A DNA stretch of 64,000 bases from the NCBI RefSeq assembly GCF_026343185.1, contig NZ_JAPEMA010000001.1:4340001-4404000 (forward strand). Direction: 5' to 3'. Positions 32,346 to 41,600 of the stretch are shown here, one piece after another. The DNA comes from Streptomyces sp. NBC_00091 (GTDB taxonomy: Bacteria; Actinomycetota; Actinomycetes; Streptomycetales; Streptomycetaceae). Made by a program: the position numbers and the translations under genes. Positions within the stretch are counted from its first letter, which is position 1, and each line of letters begins with the position of its first letter. The notes under the pieces are model-generated. The model saw only the letters and a program-made list of their open reading frames with translations. It did no database searches and was not told the origin of the DNA.

Positions 32346-32561
32346 CTAGTCCCCGTACGCGGCGGTGGAGGCGATCAGCCGGGCCGATGCGGGCGGGACG
32401 CGCACGCCGTGGATCTGCGAGGGCGCCACCCGGACCGGACGGGGCTCCTGCTCGACCGCCCAGTGCGGGGCCATGCGGGCGCAGTCACCGAGCAGCCGTG
32501 CGAAGCCGGGCCGCGGGTCCGCGGCGTGGTCCGTGTGCCCGAAGCCATCGGTATAGGTCAT
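32346..32561 (-). CDS. Small hypothetical protein
   Basis: 71 aa, soluble, beginning MTYTDGFGHTDHAADPRPGF, with PPASARLIASTAAYGD at the end. No strong ribosome site is visible (a cccc run precedes ATG). Codon bias is consistent with coding. It lies between the envelope protein and adoK, on the reverse strand. No family recognised. Confidence 0.6.
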   Translation of the reverse strand: MTYTDGFGHTDHAADPRPGFARLLGDCARMAPHWAVEQEPRPVRVAPSQIHGVRVPPASARLIASTAAYGD

Positions 32562-32693
32562 GGGGGCACCGTAGGCACGCCATCCTGGGCGAAGGAAGTC
32601 CTACTACGGGGTAGTTTCGCCGGGTCGGACGAGGGCCGCGGACCGGGTAGCTTTGAATGTCCCCTCGCCGTCCTCCGCAGGAGCGTCCACGCC

Positions 32694-33671
32694 GTGCGCA
32701 TCGCAGTCACCGGCTCCATCGCCACCGACCACCTCATGACCTTCCCGGGCCGCTTCGCCGACCAGTTCGTCGCCGACCAGCTCCACACGGTCTCCCTCTC
32801 CTTCCTCGTCGACAACCTCGACGTCCGACGGGGCGGGGTCGGCCCGAACATCTGCTTCGGCATGGGGCAGCTCGGCAGCCGCCCGATCCTCGTCGGCGCG
32901 GCCGGCTCGGACTTCGACGAGTACCGCGCGTGGCTCGACCGGCACGGCGTCGACACCGAGTCCGTGCGGATCTCCGAGGTGCTGCACACCGCGCGCTTCG
33001 TCTGCACCACGGACGCCGACCACAACCAGATCGGCTCCTTCTACACGGGCGCGATGAGCGAGGCCCGGCAGATCGAGCTCAAGGCCGTCGCCGACCGCGT
33101 GGGCGGGCTGGACCTCGTCCTCATCGGCGCCGACGACCCCGAGGCGATGCTCCGCCACACGGAGGAGTGCCGTACGCGGGGGATCCCCTTCGCCGCCGAC
33201 TTCTCGCAGCAGATCGCCCGGATGGACGGCGAGAACATCCGCACCCTGATGGAGGGTGCGACGTACCTCTTCTCGAACGAGTACGAGAAGGGCCTCATCG
33301 AGTCGAAGTCCGGCTGGACGGACGGGGAGATCCTCGCCAAGGTCGGCACCCGCGTCACCACGCTCGGCGCGCAGGGCGTGCGCATCGAGCGGGTCGGGCA
33401 GGAGCCGATCCTGGTCGGCTGCCCGGAGGAGACGGCCAAGGTCGACCCGACGGGCGTCGGCGACGCGTTCCGCGCGGGCTTCCTGACCGGGCTGGGCTGG
33501 GGCGTCGGCCTGGAGCGGGCCGCGCAGATCGGCTGCATGCTCGCCACCCTCGTGATCGAGACCCTGGGCACCCAGGAGTACACGCTGGCGCGGGCGCACT
33601 TCATGGAGCGCTTCACCAAGGCCTACGGCGAGTCCGCCGCCGCCGAAGTCCGCGCGCACCTGCCTTCTTAA
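32694..33671 (+). CDS. adoK: Adenosine kinase (PfkB family)
   Basis: Cytosolic 325-aa ribokinase-fold kinase. The start RIAVTGSIATDHLMTFPGRF and the segments LSFLVDNLDVRRGGVGPNIC, HTARFVCTTDADHNQIGSFY and IPFAADFSQQIARMDGE match the M. tuberculosis AdoK (Rv2202c) as I remember it. The PfkB signature 2 with catalytic Asp is DPTGVGDAFRAGFLTG. It phosphorylates adenosine (salvage); sugar-kinase activity is a weaker alternative. GTG 32694 gives the family start. As in mycobacteria it lies near ctaC, here separated by a desulfurase fusion. Confidence 0.88.
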   Translation: MRIAVTGSIATDHLMTFPGRFADQFVADQLHTVSLSFLVDNLDVRRGGVGPNICFGMGQLGSRPILVGAAGSDFDEYRAWLDRHGVDTESVRISEVLHTARFVCTTDADHNQIGSFYTGAMSEARQIELKAVADRVGGLDLVLIGADDPEAMLRHTEECRTRGIPFAADFSQQIARMDGENIRTLMEGATYLFSNEYEKGLIESKSGWTDGEILAKVGTRVTTLGAQGVRIERVGQEPILVGCPEETAKVDPTGVGDAFRAGFLTGLGWGVGLERAAQIGCMLATLVIETLGTQEYTLARAHFMERFTKAYGESAAAEVRAHLPS

Positions 33672-33709
33672 CGCGCCGCTCGCGCGGTTGTCCGTCTGCG
33701 GGTGGTGGG

Positions 33710-34024
33710 CCGCTGCGCGGAGCTGTCCCCTACCCGCCCTTCCACCGTTTCCCGGGGCGCTGCCCCGGACCCCGTTTCCTGGGGCTCCGCCCCCAGACCC
33801 TCCCGCAGACTCCGTCCGGGGGACCCCCAGCGCCTCAAACGCCGGCGAGGCTGGATGTTGCCCGGCGGGGCCTGGAGTGCGCGCAGCGCACTTCCAGGCC
33901 CGCCGGCGTTTGAGGCGCGGGCGCGGAGCGCCGTGTCGTGACCCGCACCAGCGGGTCGGGGTCCGGGGCGGAGCCCCGGGGAACGGTGGAAGGGCGGGTA
34001 GGGGACCCAGCCCCTACGCAGCGG
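33710..34024. repeat. Nested palindromic intergenic repeat, copy 2
   Basis: Fills most of the 422-bp gap between convergent adoK and the desulfurase gene. Outer arms of about 65 bp (33710-33774 and 33958-34024, including ccttccaccgtttcccggggc) are imperfect reverse complements. Inner arms cgcctcaaacgccggcg (33831-33847) and cgccggcgtttgaggcg (33901-33917) pair exactly. A central hairpin CTGGAGTGCGC..GCGCACTTCCAG lies between. No coding is evident. The DNA could form a long cruciform or transcript hairpin acting as a two-way terminator. Confidence 0.85.
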
Positions 34025-34093
34025 GCCGAAGCCCGAGAGGCGCCCCGGCGCCGCGCGGTGCGAGGCCCGCGTGAAGAGGGCGACGCATCCACG

Positions 34094-35473
34094 TCATACG
34101 TCGCGGCGGACCGCGTAGGCGACGCCCTCTCCGCGGGGGCTTTCGCCCAGGTACGTGTGGCCGCGCATCGCGCACCACGCCGGGATGTCCAGCCGGGCCA
34201 CCTCGTCGTCGGAGACGACGGTGACGGTCCCGCCGACCGGGACGGTCACGATGGCCCGGGCCAGCTCGATCACGGGCTGCGGGCAGCGCAGCCCGAGGGC
34301 GTCGACCTCCACGGCGTCGGCCACCGGCGCCACCGCGGCCGGCTCCGAGACGCCGAGCTTCTCCCGCACCCCCGCCACCGCGCCCGGCAGCACCTCCAGG
34401 AAGCCGTTGACCTCGTCCGCGGAGGTGCCCCGCGGCAGGGAGACCCGTACGTTCCCCTCCGACAGCACCCCCATCGCCCGCAGCACGTGACTCGGGGTCA
34501 GCGTGGAGCTGGTGCACGAGGAGCCGGAGGAGACGGAGTAACCCGCACGGTCCAACTCGTGCAGCAGGGTCTCGCCGTCGACGTACAGGCAGGAGAAGGT
34601 GACCAGGTGCGGCAGGCGCCGGTCGGCGTCCCCGACCACCTCCACGTCCGGGACCAGCCGGACCACCCGCCGCCGCAGCCGGTCCACCAGGATCCGCAGC
34701 CGCGCCGCCTCCGCGTCCGCCTCGGCCCGTACGGCCCGCAGCGAGGCCGCCGCCGCGACGACGGCGGGCAGGTTGGCGAAGCCGGGGGAGCGGCCCGACT
34801 CCCGTTCGTCGGCGGGGCCTTGGGGGGAGAAGCGGACCCCCTTGCGGACGGCGAGCAGCCCCACCCCGGGCGGGCCGCCCCACTTGTGGGCGCTCGCCGC
34901 GAGGACGGACCACGCGCCCTCCACCCGGCCCCAGCCCAGCGACTGGGCCGCGTCCACCAGCAGCGGGACCCCGGCCGCCCCGCAGACCTCGGCCACCTCG
35001 GCCACCGGCTGGACCGTGCCCACCTCGTGGTTGGCCGACTGGAGGCAGGCCAGAGCGGTGGCCGGGCCCAGCGCGTCCGCGTAGCCGGCGGGGCTCACCG
35101 CGCCGAGCCGGTCCACCGGAACCTCCGTCACCGTGCCCCCGGCCGCCGCGTGGGCGTCCGCCGCATGGAGTACGGAGCTGTGTTCCACCGCTGATACGAC
35201 CAGATGGCCGCCGACGCGCCGGCGCCCCGCGAGTACCCCCGCCATGCCCGTGTGAACCGCGTGCGTCCCCGAAGGAGTGAACACGAGCTCGTCGGCGCGG
35301 CATCCCACCGCCTCGGCCGCCGCCTCGCGCGCCGCGTCCAGCAGCAGCCGGGCCCGCCGCCCCTCCCGGTACAGCCGGGCGGGGTCCGCCCAGCCCTCGT
35401 CCAGGGCGGCCTGCAACGCCTGTCGGGCCACGGGGTGCAGGGGAGCGGCGGACGCGGTGTCGAAGTAGGGCAT
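34094..35473 (-). CDS. Cysteine desulfurase-TusA fusion
   Basis: 459-aa PLP enzyme. Residues 1-375 are an aminotransferase class V desulfurase: FDTASAAPLHPVARQAL, HEVGTVQPVAEVAEV, PLLVDAAQSLG, PLP Lys197 in SAHKWGGPPG and sulfur-carrying Cys320 in SSGSSCTSST. Residues 385-459 form a TusA/SirA sulfurtransferase domain with Cys397 in LRCPQPVIELA (CPxP) and a conserved VSDDE..DIPAWC. Sulfur can thus pass from Cys320 to Cys397 within one chain, presumably for thio-modification or Fe-S supply. ATG 35473 is the natural start. It is divergent from ctaC, sharing a 283-bp promoter region. Confidence 0.92.
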   Translation of the reverse strand: MPYFDTASAAPLHPVARQALQAALDEGWADPARLYREGRRARLLLDAAREAAAEAVGCRADELVFTPSGTHAVHTGMAGVLAGRRRVGGHLVVSAVEHSSVLHAADAHAAAGGTVTEVPVDRLGAVSPAGYADALGPATALACLQSANHEVGTVQPVAEVAEVCGAAGVPLLVDAAQSLGWGRVEGAWSVLAASAHKWGGPPGVGLLAVRKGVRFSPQGPADERESGRSPGFANLPAVVAAAASLRAVRAEADAEAARLRILVDRLRRRVVRLVPDVEVVGDADRRLPHLVTFSCLYVDGETLLHELDRAGYSVSSGSSCTSSTLTPSHVLRAMGVLSEGNVRVSLPRGTSADEVNGFLEVLPGAVAGVREKLGVSEPAAVAPVADAVEVDALGLRCPQPVIELARAIVTVPVGGTVTVVSDDEVARLDIPAWCAMRGHTYLGESPRGEGVAYAVRRDV

Positions 35474-35756
35474 CCGGCCACGCTAACCCCCGCCCCGCGC
35501 GGGCCGGGTTCAGGGGCCGTCAGATGTCGTCCGGAGCCCGCCATTCAGGGCCGTACGGGCTGTCCCCCGGACGGCGGATCCATCCCTTCGGGGGCAGTAG
35601 CGGCGCGTTGGGCACCCTCCCCGCGCGACCCCAAATAGCGTCCAGTAGGGTTTGGTCCGCATAAACATCCAAACCCCTGCCTGCGTCAGGGCCGGCGACC
35701 GACCCGAACACGGCCGCGGCCGGCCGCGCGGGCCGAGACTCTCGGGAAGGCGCTAC

Positions 35757-36731
35757 GTGAGTCCCTACGGCTCCGACCGCTCGCCGCGGCGCCCGATGCG
35801 GCGGAAGCTGCTGCAGGCGCTGACTGCGGGCGTGGTCCTGGCGACCGCCACTGGTTGCTCGTACACCTGGAAAGACTTCCCCCGCCTCGGAATGCCCACC
35901 CCGGTCACGGAGGAGGCGCCTCGCATCCTCTCCCTGTGGCAGGGATCCTGGGCGGCCGCTCTCATCACGGGCATCCTGGTGTGGGGCCTGATCATGTGGA
36001 GCGTCATCTTCCACCGGCGTAGCCGGACGAAGATCGAGGTCCCCGCGCAGACCCGGTACAACATGCCCATCGAGGCGCTGTACACCGTGGTCCCGCTCAT
36101 CATCGTTTCGGTGCTCTTCTACTTCACCGCGCGTGACGAGTCGAAGCTGCTCTCCCTCTCCGCCAAGCCGGCGCACACGATCAACGTGATCGGCTACCAG
36201 TGGAGCTGGGGCTTCAACTACGTCGAGAACGTCGACGGCGATGCCGCCACGCCGAAGGCGGGCGAGGTTCCGAAGGAGCTCGCCTCCCTCCCGGACCGCT
36301 TCACGAAGGCCTTCCCCGCGGGCGCCGAAGGCGTCTACCAGAAGGGCGTTCCCGGCGACCGGAACCCGGACACCAACAACCCGGGGCCGACCCTCTACCT
36401 GCCCAAGGGCGAGAAGGTCCGCTTCATCCTGTCGTCGAACGACGTCATCCACTCCTTCTGGGTGGTGCCCTTCCTGTTCAAGCAGGACGTCATCCCCGGT
36501 CACACCAACGTCTTCGAGGTCACGCCGACCCAGGAAGGCACCTTCATGGGCAAGTGTGCCGAGCTCTGCGGTGTCGACCACTCCCGGATGCTCTTCAACG
36601 TGAAGGTCGTCTCCCCGGCGGAGTACAAGAAGCACCTGAAGGACCTGGCGGAGAAGGGGCAGACCGGCTTCCTTCCGGCCGGCATCAAGCAGACTGACCC
36701 GGCCCGGAATGCGGAAGTGAACAAACTGTGA
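35757..36731 (+). CDS. ctaC: Cytochrome c oxidase subunit II
   Basis: Membrane subunit of the aa3 oxidase, 324 aa, carrying the CuA site. A lipoprotein-type N-terminus ends in VLATATGCS (lipid-modified Cys). Two helices follow ([19 protein letters not shown] and [19 protein letters not shown]). The C-terminal cupredoxin domain has [38 protein letters not shown] and the CuA loop [20 protein letters not shown] 35757 follows GGGAAGG. The stop overlaps ctaD (GTGA). First gene of ctaCDF. Confidence 0.97.
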   Translation: MSPYGSDRSPRRPMRRKLLQALTAGVVLATATGCSYTWKDFPRLGMPTPVTEEAPRILSLWQGSWAAALITGILVWGLIMWSVIFHRRSRTKIEVPAQTRYNMPIEALYTVVPLIIVSVLFYFTARDESKLLSLSAKPAHTINVIGYQWSWGFNYVENVDGDAATPKAGEVPKELASLPDRFTKAFPAGAEGVYQKGVPGDRNPDTNNPGPTLYLPKGEKVRFILSSNDVIHSFWVVPFLFKQDVIPGHTNVFEVTPTQEGTFMGKCAELCGVDHSRMLFNVKVVSPAEYKKHLKDLAEKGQTGFLPAGIKQTDPARNAEVNKL

Positions 36732-38458
36732 GCATCCTCAACGAATCCCAGGGTGCCGCCGCAGCTGACTCGTACGAGAACGAGCTGCCGGTGCGGCGCA
36801 AGCAGCCGGGCAACGTGGTCGTGAAGTGGCTCACCACCACCGACCACAAGACCATCGGCACGATGTACCTGGTCACGTCGTTCGTGTTCTTCATCATCGG
36901 CGGGATCATGGCGCTCTTCATGCGCGCCGAGCTGGCCCGTCCGGGCACGCAGATCATGTCGAACGAACAGTTCAACCAGGCGTTCACCATGCATGGCACG
37001 ATCATGCTGCTGATGTTCGCGACCCCGCTGTTCGCCGGCTTCGCCAACTGGATCATGCCGCTGCAGATCGGCGCGCCCGACGTGGCGTTCCCGCGGCTGA
37101 ACATGTTCGCGTACTGGCTGTACCTCTTCGGCTCGACCATCGCGGTGGCCGGCTTCGTCACCCCCTCGGGTGCCGCCGACTTCGGCTGGTTCGCCTACTC
37201 CCCGCTGTCGGACGCCGTCCGCTCGCCGGGCATCGGCGCCGACATGTGGATCATGGGTCTGGCCTTCTCGGGCTTCGGCACGATCCTCGGCTCGGTCAAC
37301 TTCATCACCACGATCATCTGCATGCGCGCCCCTGGCATGACGATGTTCCGCATGCCGATCTTCACCTGGAACGTGCTGCTGACCGGTGTCCTGGTCCTGC
37401 TCGCCTTCCCGGTCCTCGCCGCCGCGCTCTTCGCGCTGGAGGCCGACCGGAAGTTCGGCTCGCACATCTTCGACGCGGCCAATGGCGGCGCACTGCTGTG
37501 GCAGCACCTCTTCTGGTTCTTCGGACACCCAGAGGTGTACATCATCGCGCTGCCGTTCTTCGGCATCATCTCCGAGGTCATTCCGGTCTTCTCGCGCAAG
37601 CCGATGTTCGGTTACATCGGTCTGATCGCCGCGACGATCGCGATCGCCGGCCTCTCGGTGACGGTGTGGGCGCACCACATGTACGTCACCGGCGGTGTGC
37701 TGCTGCCGTTCTTCTCCTTCATGACCTTCCTGATCGCGGTACCGACCGGTGTGAAGTTCTTCAACTGGATCGGCACCATGTGGAAGGGCTCACTGTCCTT
37801 CGAGACCCCGATGCTCTGGGCCGTCGGCTTCCTGATCACCTTCACCTTCGGTGGTCTGACCGGCGTCATCCTGGCCTCGCCCCCGATGGACTTCCACGTC
37901 TCCGACTCGTACTTCGTCGTCGCGCACTTCCACTACGTCATCTTCGGCACCGTGGTCTTCGCGATGTTCTCCGGCTTCCACTTCTGGTGGCCGAAGTTCA
38001 CGGGCAAGATGCTGGACGAGCGTCTCGGCAAGATCACCTTCTGGACGCTGTTCATCGGCTTCCACGGCACCTTCCTGGTGCAGCACTGGCTGGGCGCCGA
38101 GGGCATGCCGCGTCGTTACGCGGACTACCTCGCCGCCGACGGCTTCACCGCGCTGAACACGATCTCCACGATCAGCTCGTTCCTGCTCGGCCTGTCGATG
38201 CTGCCCTTCATGTACAACGTCTGGAAGACGGCGAAGTACGGCAAGAAGATCGAGGTCGACGACCCGTGGGGCTACGGCCGTTCGCTCGAGTGGGCGACGT
38301 CCTGCCCGCCGCCGCGGCACAACTTCCTCACCCTGCCGCGCATCCGCAGTGAATCGCCGGCGTTCGACCTGCACCACCCGGAGATCGCGGCCCTCGAGCA
38401 CCTCGAGGACCACACCCCGGCCAAGGCCGTCACCGGTGGCAAGGAGGCCGGCAAGTGA
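36728..38458 (+). CDS. ctaD: Cytochrome c oxidase subunit I
   Basis: 576-aa catalytic subunit with 12 helices, heme a, heme a3 and CuB. Heme a ligand regions are [13 protein letters not shown] and [17 protein letters not shown]; the CuB-Tyr motif is [17 protein letters not shown], with HHMYVTGG. Proton-channel and structural segments include [11 protein letters not shown] and [12 protein letters not shown]. Length is normal. It is translationally coupled on both sides (GTGA overlaps with ctaC and ctaF). Confidence 0.98.
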   Translation: MSILNESQGAAAADSYENELPVRRKQPGNVVVKWLTTTDHKTIGTMYLVTSFVFFIIGGIMALFMRAELARPGTQIMSNEQFNQAFTMHGTIMLLMFATPLFAGFANWIMPLQIGAPDVAFPRLNMFAYWLYLFGSTIAVAGFVTPSGAADFGWFAYSPLSDAVRSPGIGADMWIMGLAFSGFGTILGSVNFITTIICMRAPGMTMFRMPIFTWNVLLTGVLVLLAFPVLAAALFALEADRKFGSHIFDAANGGALLWQHLFWFFGHPEVYIIALPFFGIISEVIPVFSRKPMFGYIGLIAATIAIAGLSVTVWAHHMYVTGGVLLPFFSFMTFLIAVPTGVKFFNWIGTMWKGSLSFETPMLWAVGFLITFTFGGLTGVILASPPMDFHVSDSYFVVAHFHYVIFGTVVFAMFSGFHFWWPKFTGKMLDERLGKITFWTLFIGFHGTFLVQHWLGAEGMPRRYADYLAADGFTALNTISTISSFLLGLSMLPFMYNVWKTAKYGKKIEVDDPWGYGRSLEWATSCPPPRHNFLTLPRIRSESPAFDLHHPEIAALEHLEDHTPAKAVTGGKEAGK

Positions 38459-38853
38459 AGATCCAGGGCAAGCTCTTCCTCTGGCTCGCTGTCTTCATCC
38501 TGATCATGACCGTCGTGTACGGCGTGTGGTCGAAGGAGCCGGTCGGCACCACCGCTCTCGCACTGGCCTTCGGCCTGAGTGCCATGATCGGCTACTACCT
38601 GGCCTTCACGGCCAAGCGCGTGGACGAGATGGCCCAGGACAACCTGGAGGCCGACGTCGCCGACGAGGCGGGCGAGCTGGGGTTCTTCGCCCCGCACAGC
38701 TGGCAGCCGCTCTCGCTGGCGATCGGTGGCGCGTTCGCGTTCATGGGCGTCATCTTCGGCTGGTGGCTCATGTACTTCTCGGCCCCGATCATCCTGATCG
38801 GCCTGTGGGGCTGGGTGTACGAGTACTACCGCGGTGAGAACCAGAACCAGTAG
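38455..38853 (+). CDS. ctaF: Cytochrome c oxidase subunit IV, actinobacterial
   Basis: 132-aa membrane subunit with four helices: [60 protein letters not shown] and [16 protein letters not shown]. The [20 protein letters not shown] linker and [10 protein letters not shown] are typical of actinobacterial CtaF. GTG start overlaps ctaD by 4 bp. It ends the operon, before a terminator. Confidence 0.95.
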   Translation: MKIQGKLFLWLAVFILIMTVVYGVWSKEPVGTTALALAFGLSAMIGYYLAFTAKRVDEMAQDNLEADVADEAGELGFFAPHSWQPLSLAIGGAFAFMGVIFGWWLMYFSAPIILIGLWGWVYEYYRGENQNQ

Positions 38854-38888
38854 CAGCAAGCTGTACGCCGCGGCCCGCCGCGGTGCCT

Positions 38889-38928
38889 GAGGGGCCCGGA
38901 CACCTTTTCGGAGGAGTCCGGGCCCCTC
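38889..38928 (+). terminator. Terminator after ctaCDF
   Basis: 13-bp perfect stem GAGGGGCCCGGAC with its complement, 14-nt loop, followed by cgttt. It lies 35 bp after the ctaF stop and 54 bp before the next gene. Confidence 0.88.
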
Positions 38929-38981
38929 GTTTGCAGTCACCCCGCGCGCTGGATTTGTCATATCTTCATAGCGTTGGGCTC

Positions 38982-40229
38982 ATGAGCCACTCACCGCGTC
39001 TTTGGACGGTACTCAGCTGCTCCCTGCTGGTCGCGTCCCTCGGGGCCGGCGCCACCGCATGCGGGTCCGGCGACAACAACCCGCTGTCCGCCCGCCCGTA
39101 CGACGCGGGCGATCAAGTCGCCTTCAACCAGGCCTCGGGCGGCCGCCCCGCCGACCCCGACAAGCCGCTCGAGGTCACCGCCAAGGGAGCCGAGGCGCGG
39201 ATCACCGACGTGATGGCCGTGGACACCCACGGGCGCCGCCTGGCGGGCGAACTCTCCGCCAAGGGCGACCGCTGGCACAGCATCGTCCCGATGGCCGCAG
39301 GCGTGCGTTACACGGTCACCGTGAGCACGGAGGACCAGCGCGGGGCCCCGGGGCAGCGCACGCTGGTCTTCGGCACCACCCCGGCCAAGAAGGTCCTGGA
39401 CGTCGAATTCGGCCCGGAGGAGGGCAAATACGGGGTCGGACAGCCCCTCACGGCCGAACTCAACGAACCCGTCAAGGACAAGGCCGCCCGCGCCCTCGTC
39501 GAACGGGCCCTCGTCGTCGACGCGCCGCCCGGGGTCGAGGGCGCCTGGCACTGGGTGGACGACAAGCACCTGCACTTCCGCCCGAAGGACTACTGGCCCG
39601 CCCACTCCACCGTCTCCGTACGGAGCAACCTGGAGGGCATCAAGGTCTCCGACGAGCTCCACGGGGCCGCGTCCAAGCCGCTGACGCTGGAGATCGGGGA
39701 CCGGGTGGAGGTCACCACCGACGCCTCCTCGCACTACCTCACCTTCGAGCGCAACGGAGAAGTGATCAACACCATCCCGGTGACCACCGGGAAGCCCGGC
39801 TTCTCCACCCGCAACGGGGTCAAGGTGGTGCTCGGCAAGCAGTACTTCGTCCAGATGCGCGGCGACACCGTCGGCATCGGCGGCAGCGAGTACTACAACT
39901 TGCCCGTCTACTACGCCACCCGGGTGACATGGAGCGGCGAATACGTGCACGCCGCGCCGTGGTCGGTCGGCTCCCAGGGCTACGAGAACGTCAGCCACGG
40001 CTGCACCGGCATGAGCACCGGCAACGCCGCCTGGTTCTACGAGAACATCACCGAGGGCGACATCGTCAGGGTGATCAACAGCATCGGCGACGACATGGAC
40101 ACCTTCGGCAACGGCTACGGCGACTGGAACATGGAGTGGAAGGAATGGCGTGAGGGCAGCGCCCTCCTGAAGGGCACCCAGGAAGGCCGCAGCCCCATCG
40201 ACCAGGCGCGCCTGCGTCCCACCGTCTGA
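38982..40229 (+). CDS. L,D-transpeptidase (YkuD) lipoprotein
   Basis: 415-aa envelope enzyme that forms 3-3 peptidoglycan crosslinks. A lipoprotein signal ends in SLGAGATACGSG. Two Ig-like domains occupy about residues 45-270 (Actinobacterial LdtMt2-like layout; EVTAKGAEARITDVMAVD, KVLDVEFGPEEGKYGVGQPL, HLHFRPKDYWPAHSTVSVRS). The YkuD domain has the catalytic SHGCTGM motif with His339 and Cys341, and NLPVYYATRVTWSGEYVHAAPW. A C-terminal extension (DWNMEWKEWREG) follows. It sits between the two respiratory operons, unrelated in function. Confidence 0.93.
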   Translation: MSHSPRLWTVLSCSLLVASLGAGATACGSGDNNPLSARPYDAGDQVAFNQASGGRPADPDKPLEVTAKGAEARITDVMAVDTHGRRLAGELSAKGDRWHSIVPMAAGVRYTVTVSTEDQRGAPGQRTLVFGTTPAKKVLDVEFGPEEGKYGVGQPLTAELNEPVKDKAARALVERALVVDAPPGVEGAWHWVDDKHLHFRPKDYWPAHSTVSVRSNLEGIKVSDELHGAASKPLTLEIGDRVEVTTDASSHYLTFERNGEVINTIPVTTGKPGFSTRNGVKVVLGKQYFVQMRGDTVGIGGSEYYNLPVYYATRVTWSGEYVHAAPWSVGSQGYENVSHGCTGMSTGNAAWFYENITEGDIVRVINSIGDDMDTFGNGYGDWNMEWKEWREGSALLKGTQEGRSPIDQARLRPTV

Positions 40230-40250
40230 GAGCCCCGCAGAAGGCCGTAC

Positions 40251-40286
40251 GGGCCCGCGGACGGCCACAGGGCCGCCCGCGGGCCC
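40251..40286. terminator. Terminator after L,D-transpeptidase gene
   Basis: Outer stem GGGCCCGCGG (40251-40260) pairs with CCGCGGGCCC (40277-40286), and an inner CGGCC/GGCCG extends it. It lies between convergent genes. Confidence 0.8.
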
Positions 40287-40314
40287 GCCTCATGTCCCGG
40301 GCGTCTCCCGCGCC

Positions 40315-40716
40315 TCAGGCGTCCAGGGACAGCCGCGACCGCAGCAGCCCCGCCAGGGCCTCGGGGAACTCCACCGGGTCCACCGGAAGGGTGACCGCCG
40401 CGTCCGCGCGGCTCCAGGTGGCCAGCCAGGCGTCCTGGGGCCGCCCCATCAGCAGCAGCACCGGGGGACACCGGAAGATCTCGTCCTTGATCTGCCGGCA
40501 CACGCCCATGCCCCCGGCCGGAACCGCCTCGCCGTCCAGCACGCACACGTCGATGCCGCCCGCGTCCAGCTCCTTGAGGACCGCTGGAAGCGTGGCGCAC
40601 TCCAGGAACTCCACCGGCGGCAGGTCCGGAGCCGGCCTGCGGCCGGCCGCCAGCCGCACCTGCTCCCGGGTGCCCGCGTCGTCGCTGTAGACCAGAACCC
40701 GCGCAGTCGCCCGCAT
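40315..40716 (-). CDS. Stand-alone pseudo-receiver protein
   Basis: 133-aa soluble protein with a response-regulator-like fold and no output domain: VLVYSDDAGTREQVRLA at the acidic pocket, Asp61 in VCVLDGEAVPAGGMGVCRQI, then PPVLLLMGRPQDAWLATWSR. The conserved Lys near the last strand is replaced (TLPVDP at 109-114), so phosphotransfer may be lost. The ATG start follows GGAGG-like cggagg region weakly. It is divergent from ctaE with 187 bp between starts and is conserved beside ctaE in Streptomyces as I recall. Function unknown. Confidence 0.75.
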   Translation of the reverse strand: MRATARVLVYSDDAGTREQVRLAAGRRPAPDLPPVEFLECATLPAVLKELDAGGIDVCVLDGEAVPAGGMGVCRQIKDEIFRCPPVLLLMGRPQDAWLATWSRADAAVTLPVDPVEFPEALAGLLRSRLSLDA

Positions 40717-40892
40717 TTCGTTCCTCCACGTGTCCGTGAATCACGCTGATGATGCGCGGGATGCTACTCCGTCCGACCGGCTGTCAACATCGGTTCCGAC
40801 AGCCTCGCGATCGGCGATCTGATGGGCCGTTCGGGCCTTGCACACCCCCCTGACACTCCGAACGGCACCCCCCGGGGTGAGGGCGGGATAAG

Positions 40893-40913
40893 CGACCGAC
40901 ATAATGTCGGTCG
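40893..40913 (+). promoter_or_regulatory. Palindrome spanning the ctaE start codon
   Basis: CGACCGACA-TAA-TGTCGGTCG, a perfect 9-bp inverted repeat with the ATG at its apex (40904-40906). As DNA it is operator-like; as RNA it would place the start codon in a stem-loop. Confidence 0.6.
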
Positions 40914-41524
40914 TGGCGACAGCAACGACAGTAGATACCGGGCACGCGCACCCGACGGTCAACCGGCCGAACCTCGTCAGCGTCGGAACCATCATCTGGT
41001 TGAGTTCCGAGCTGATGTTCTTCGCGGCCCTCTTTGCGATGTACTTCACCCTGCGATCCGTGACGGGCGCCGAGTACTGGACAGAACAGGCTTCGGCCTT
41101 GAATCTGCCCTTCTCGGCGACGAACACGACGATCCTGGTGCTCTCCTCCCTCACCTGCCAGCTCGGCGTATTCGCCGCGGAGCGCGGTGACGTGAAGAAG
41201 CTCCGGACGTGGTTCATCATCACGTTCGTCATGGGTGCGATCTTCATTGGCGGCCAGGTGTTCGAGTACACCGAGCTGGTCAAGCACGAGGGCATGTCTC
41301 TCTCGTCCGGCCCGTACGGCTCGGTCTTCTACCTGACCACCGGCTTCCACGGTCTGCACGTGACGGGCGGTCTCATCGCCTTCCTGCTGGTCCTCGGCCG
41401 GACGTACGCGGCCAAGAGGTTCACCCACGAACAGGCCACGTCGGCCATCGTCGTGTCCTACTACTGGCACTTCGTCGATGTCGTCTGGATCGGCCTCTTC
41501 GCCACGATCTACCTGATCAAGTAG
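40904..41524 (+). CDS. ctaE: Cytochrome c oxidase subunit III
   Basis: 206-aa membrane subunit with five helices, for example [60 protein letters not shown] and [37 protein letters not shown] is the family signature. ATG 40904 gives [16 protein letters not shown] 40913 is a possible shorter start. It leads the ctaE-qcrCAB operon, 76 bp before qcrC. Confidence 0.96.
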   Translation: MSVVATATTVDTGHAHPTVNRPNLVSVGTIIWLSSELMFFAALFAMYFTLRSVTGAEYWTEQASALNLPFSATNTTILVLSSLTCQLGVFAAERGDVKKLRTWFIITFVMGAIFIGGQVFEYTELVKHEGMSLSSGPYGSVFYLTTGFHGLHVTGGLIAFLLVLGRTYAAKRFTHEQATSAIVVSYYWHFVDVVWIGLFATIYLIK

Positions 41525-41600
41525 CGAACACGTCGCCGGGCCCCGCTCGGCACTCCATCCAGAAACACCGACGCAGAAGATCCTGACACCGGGGTAATCC

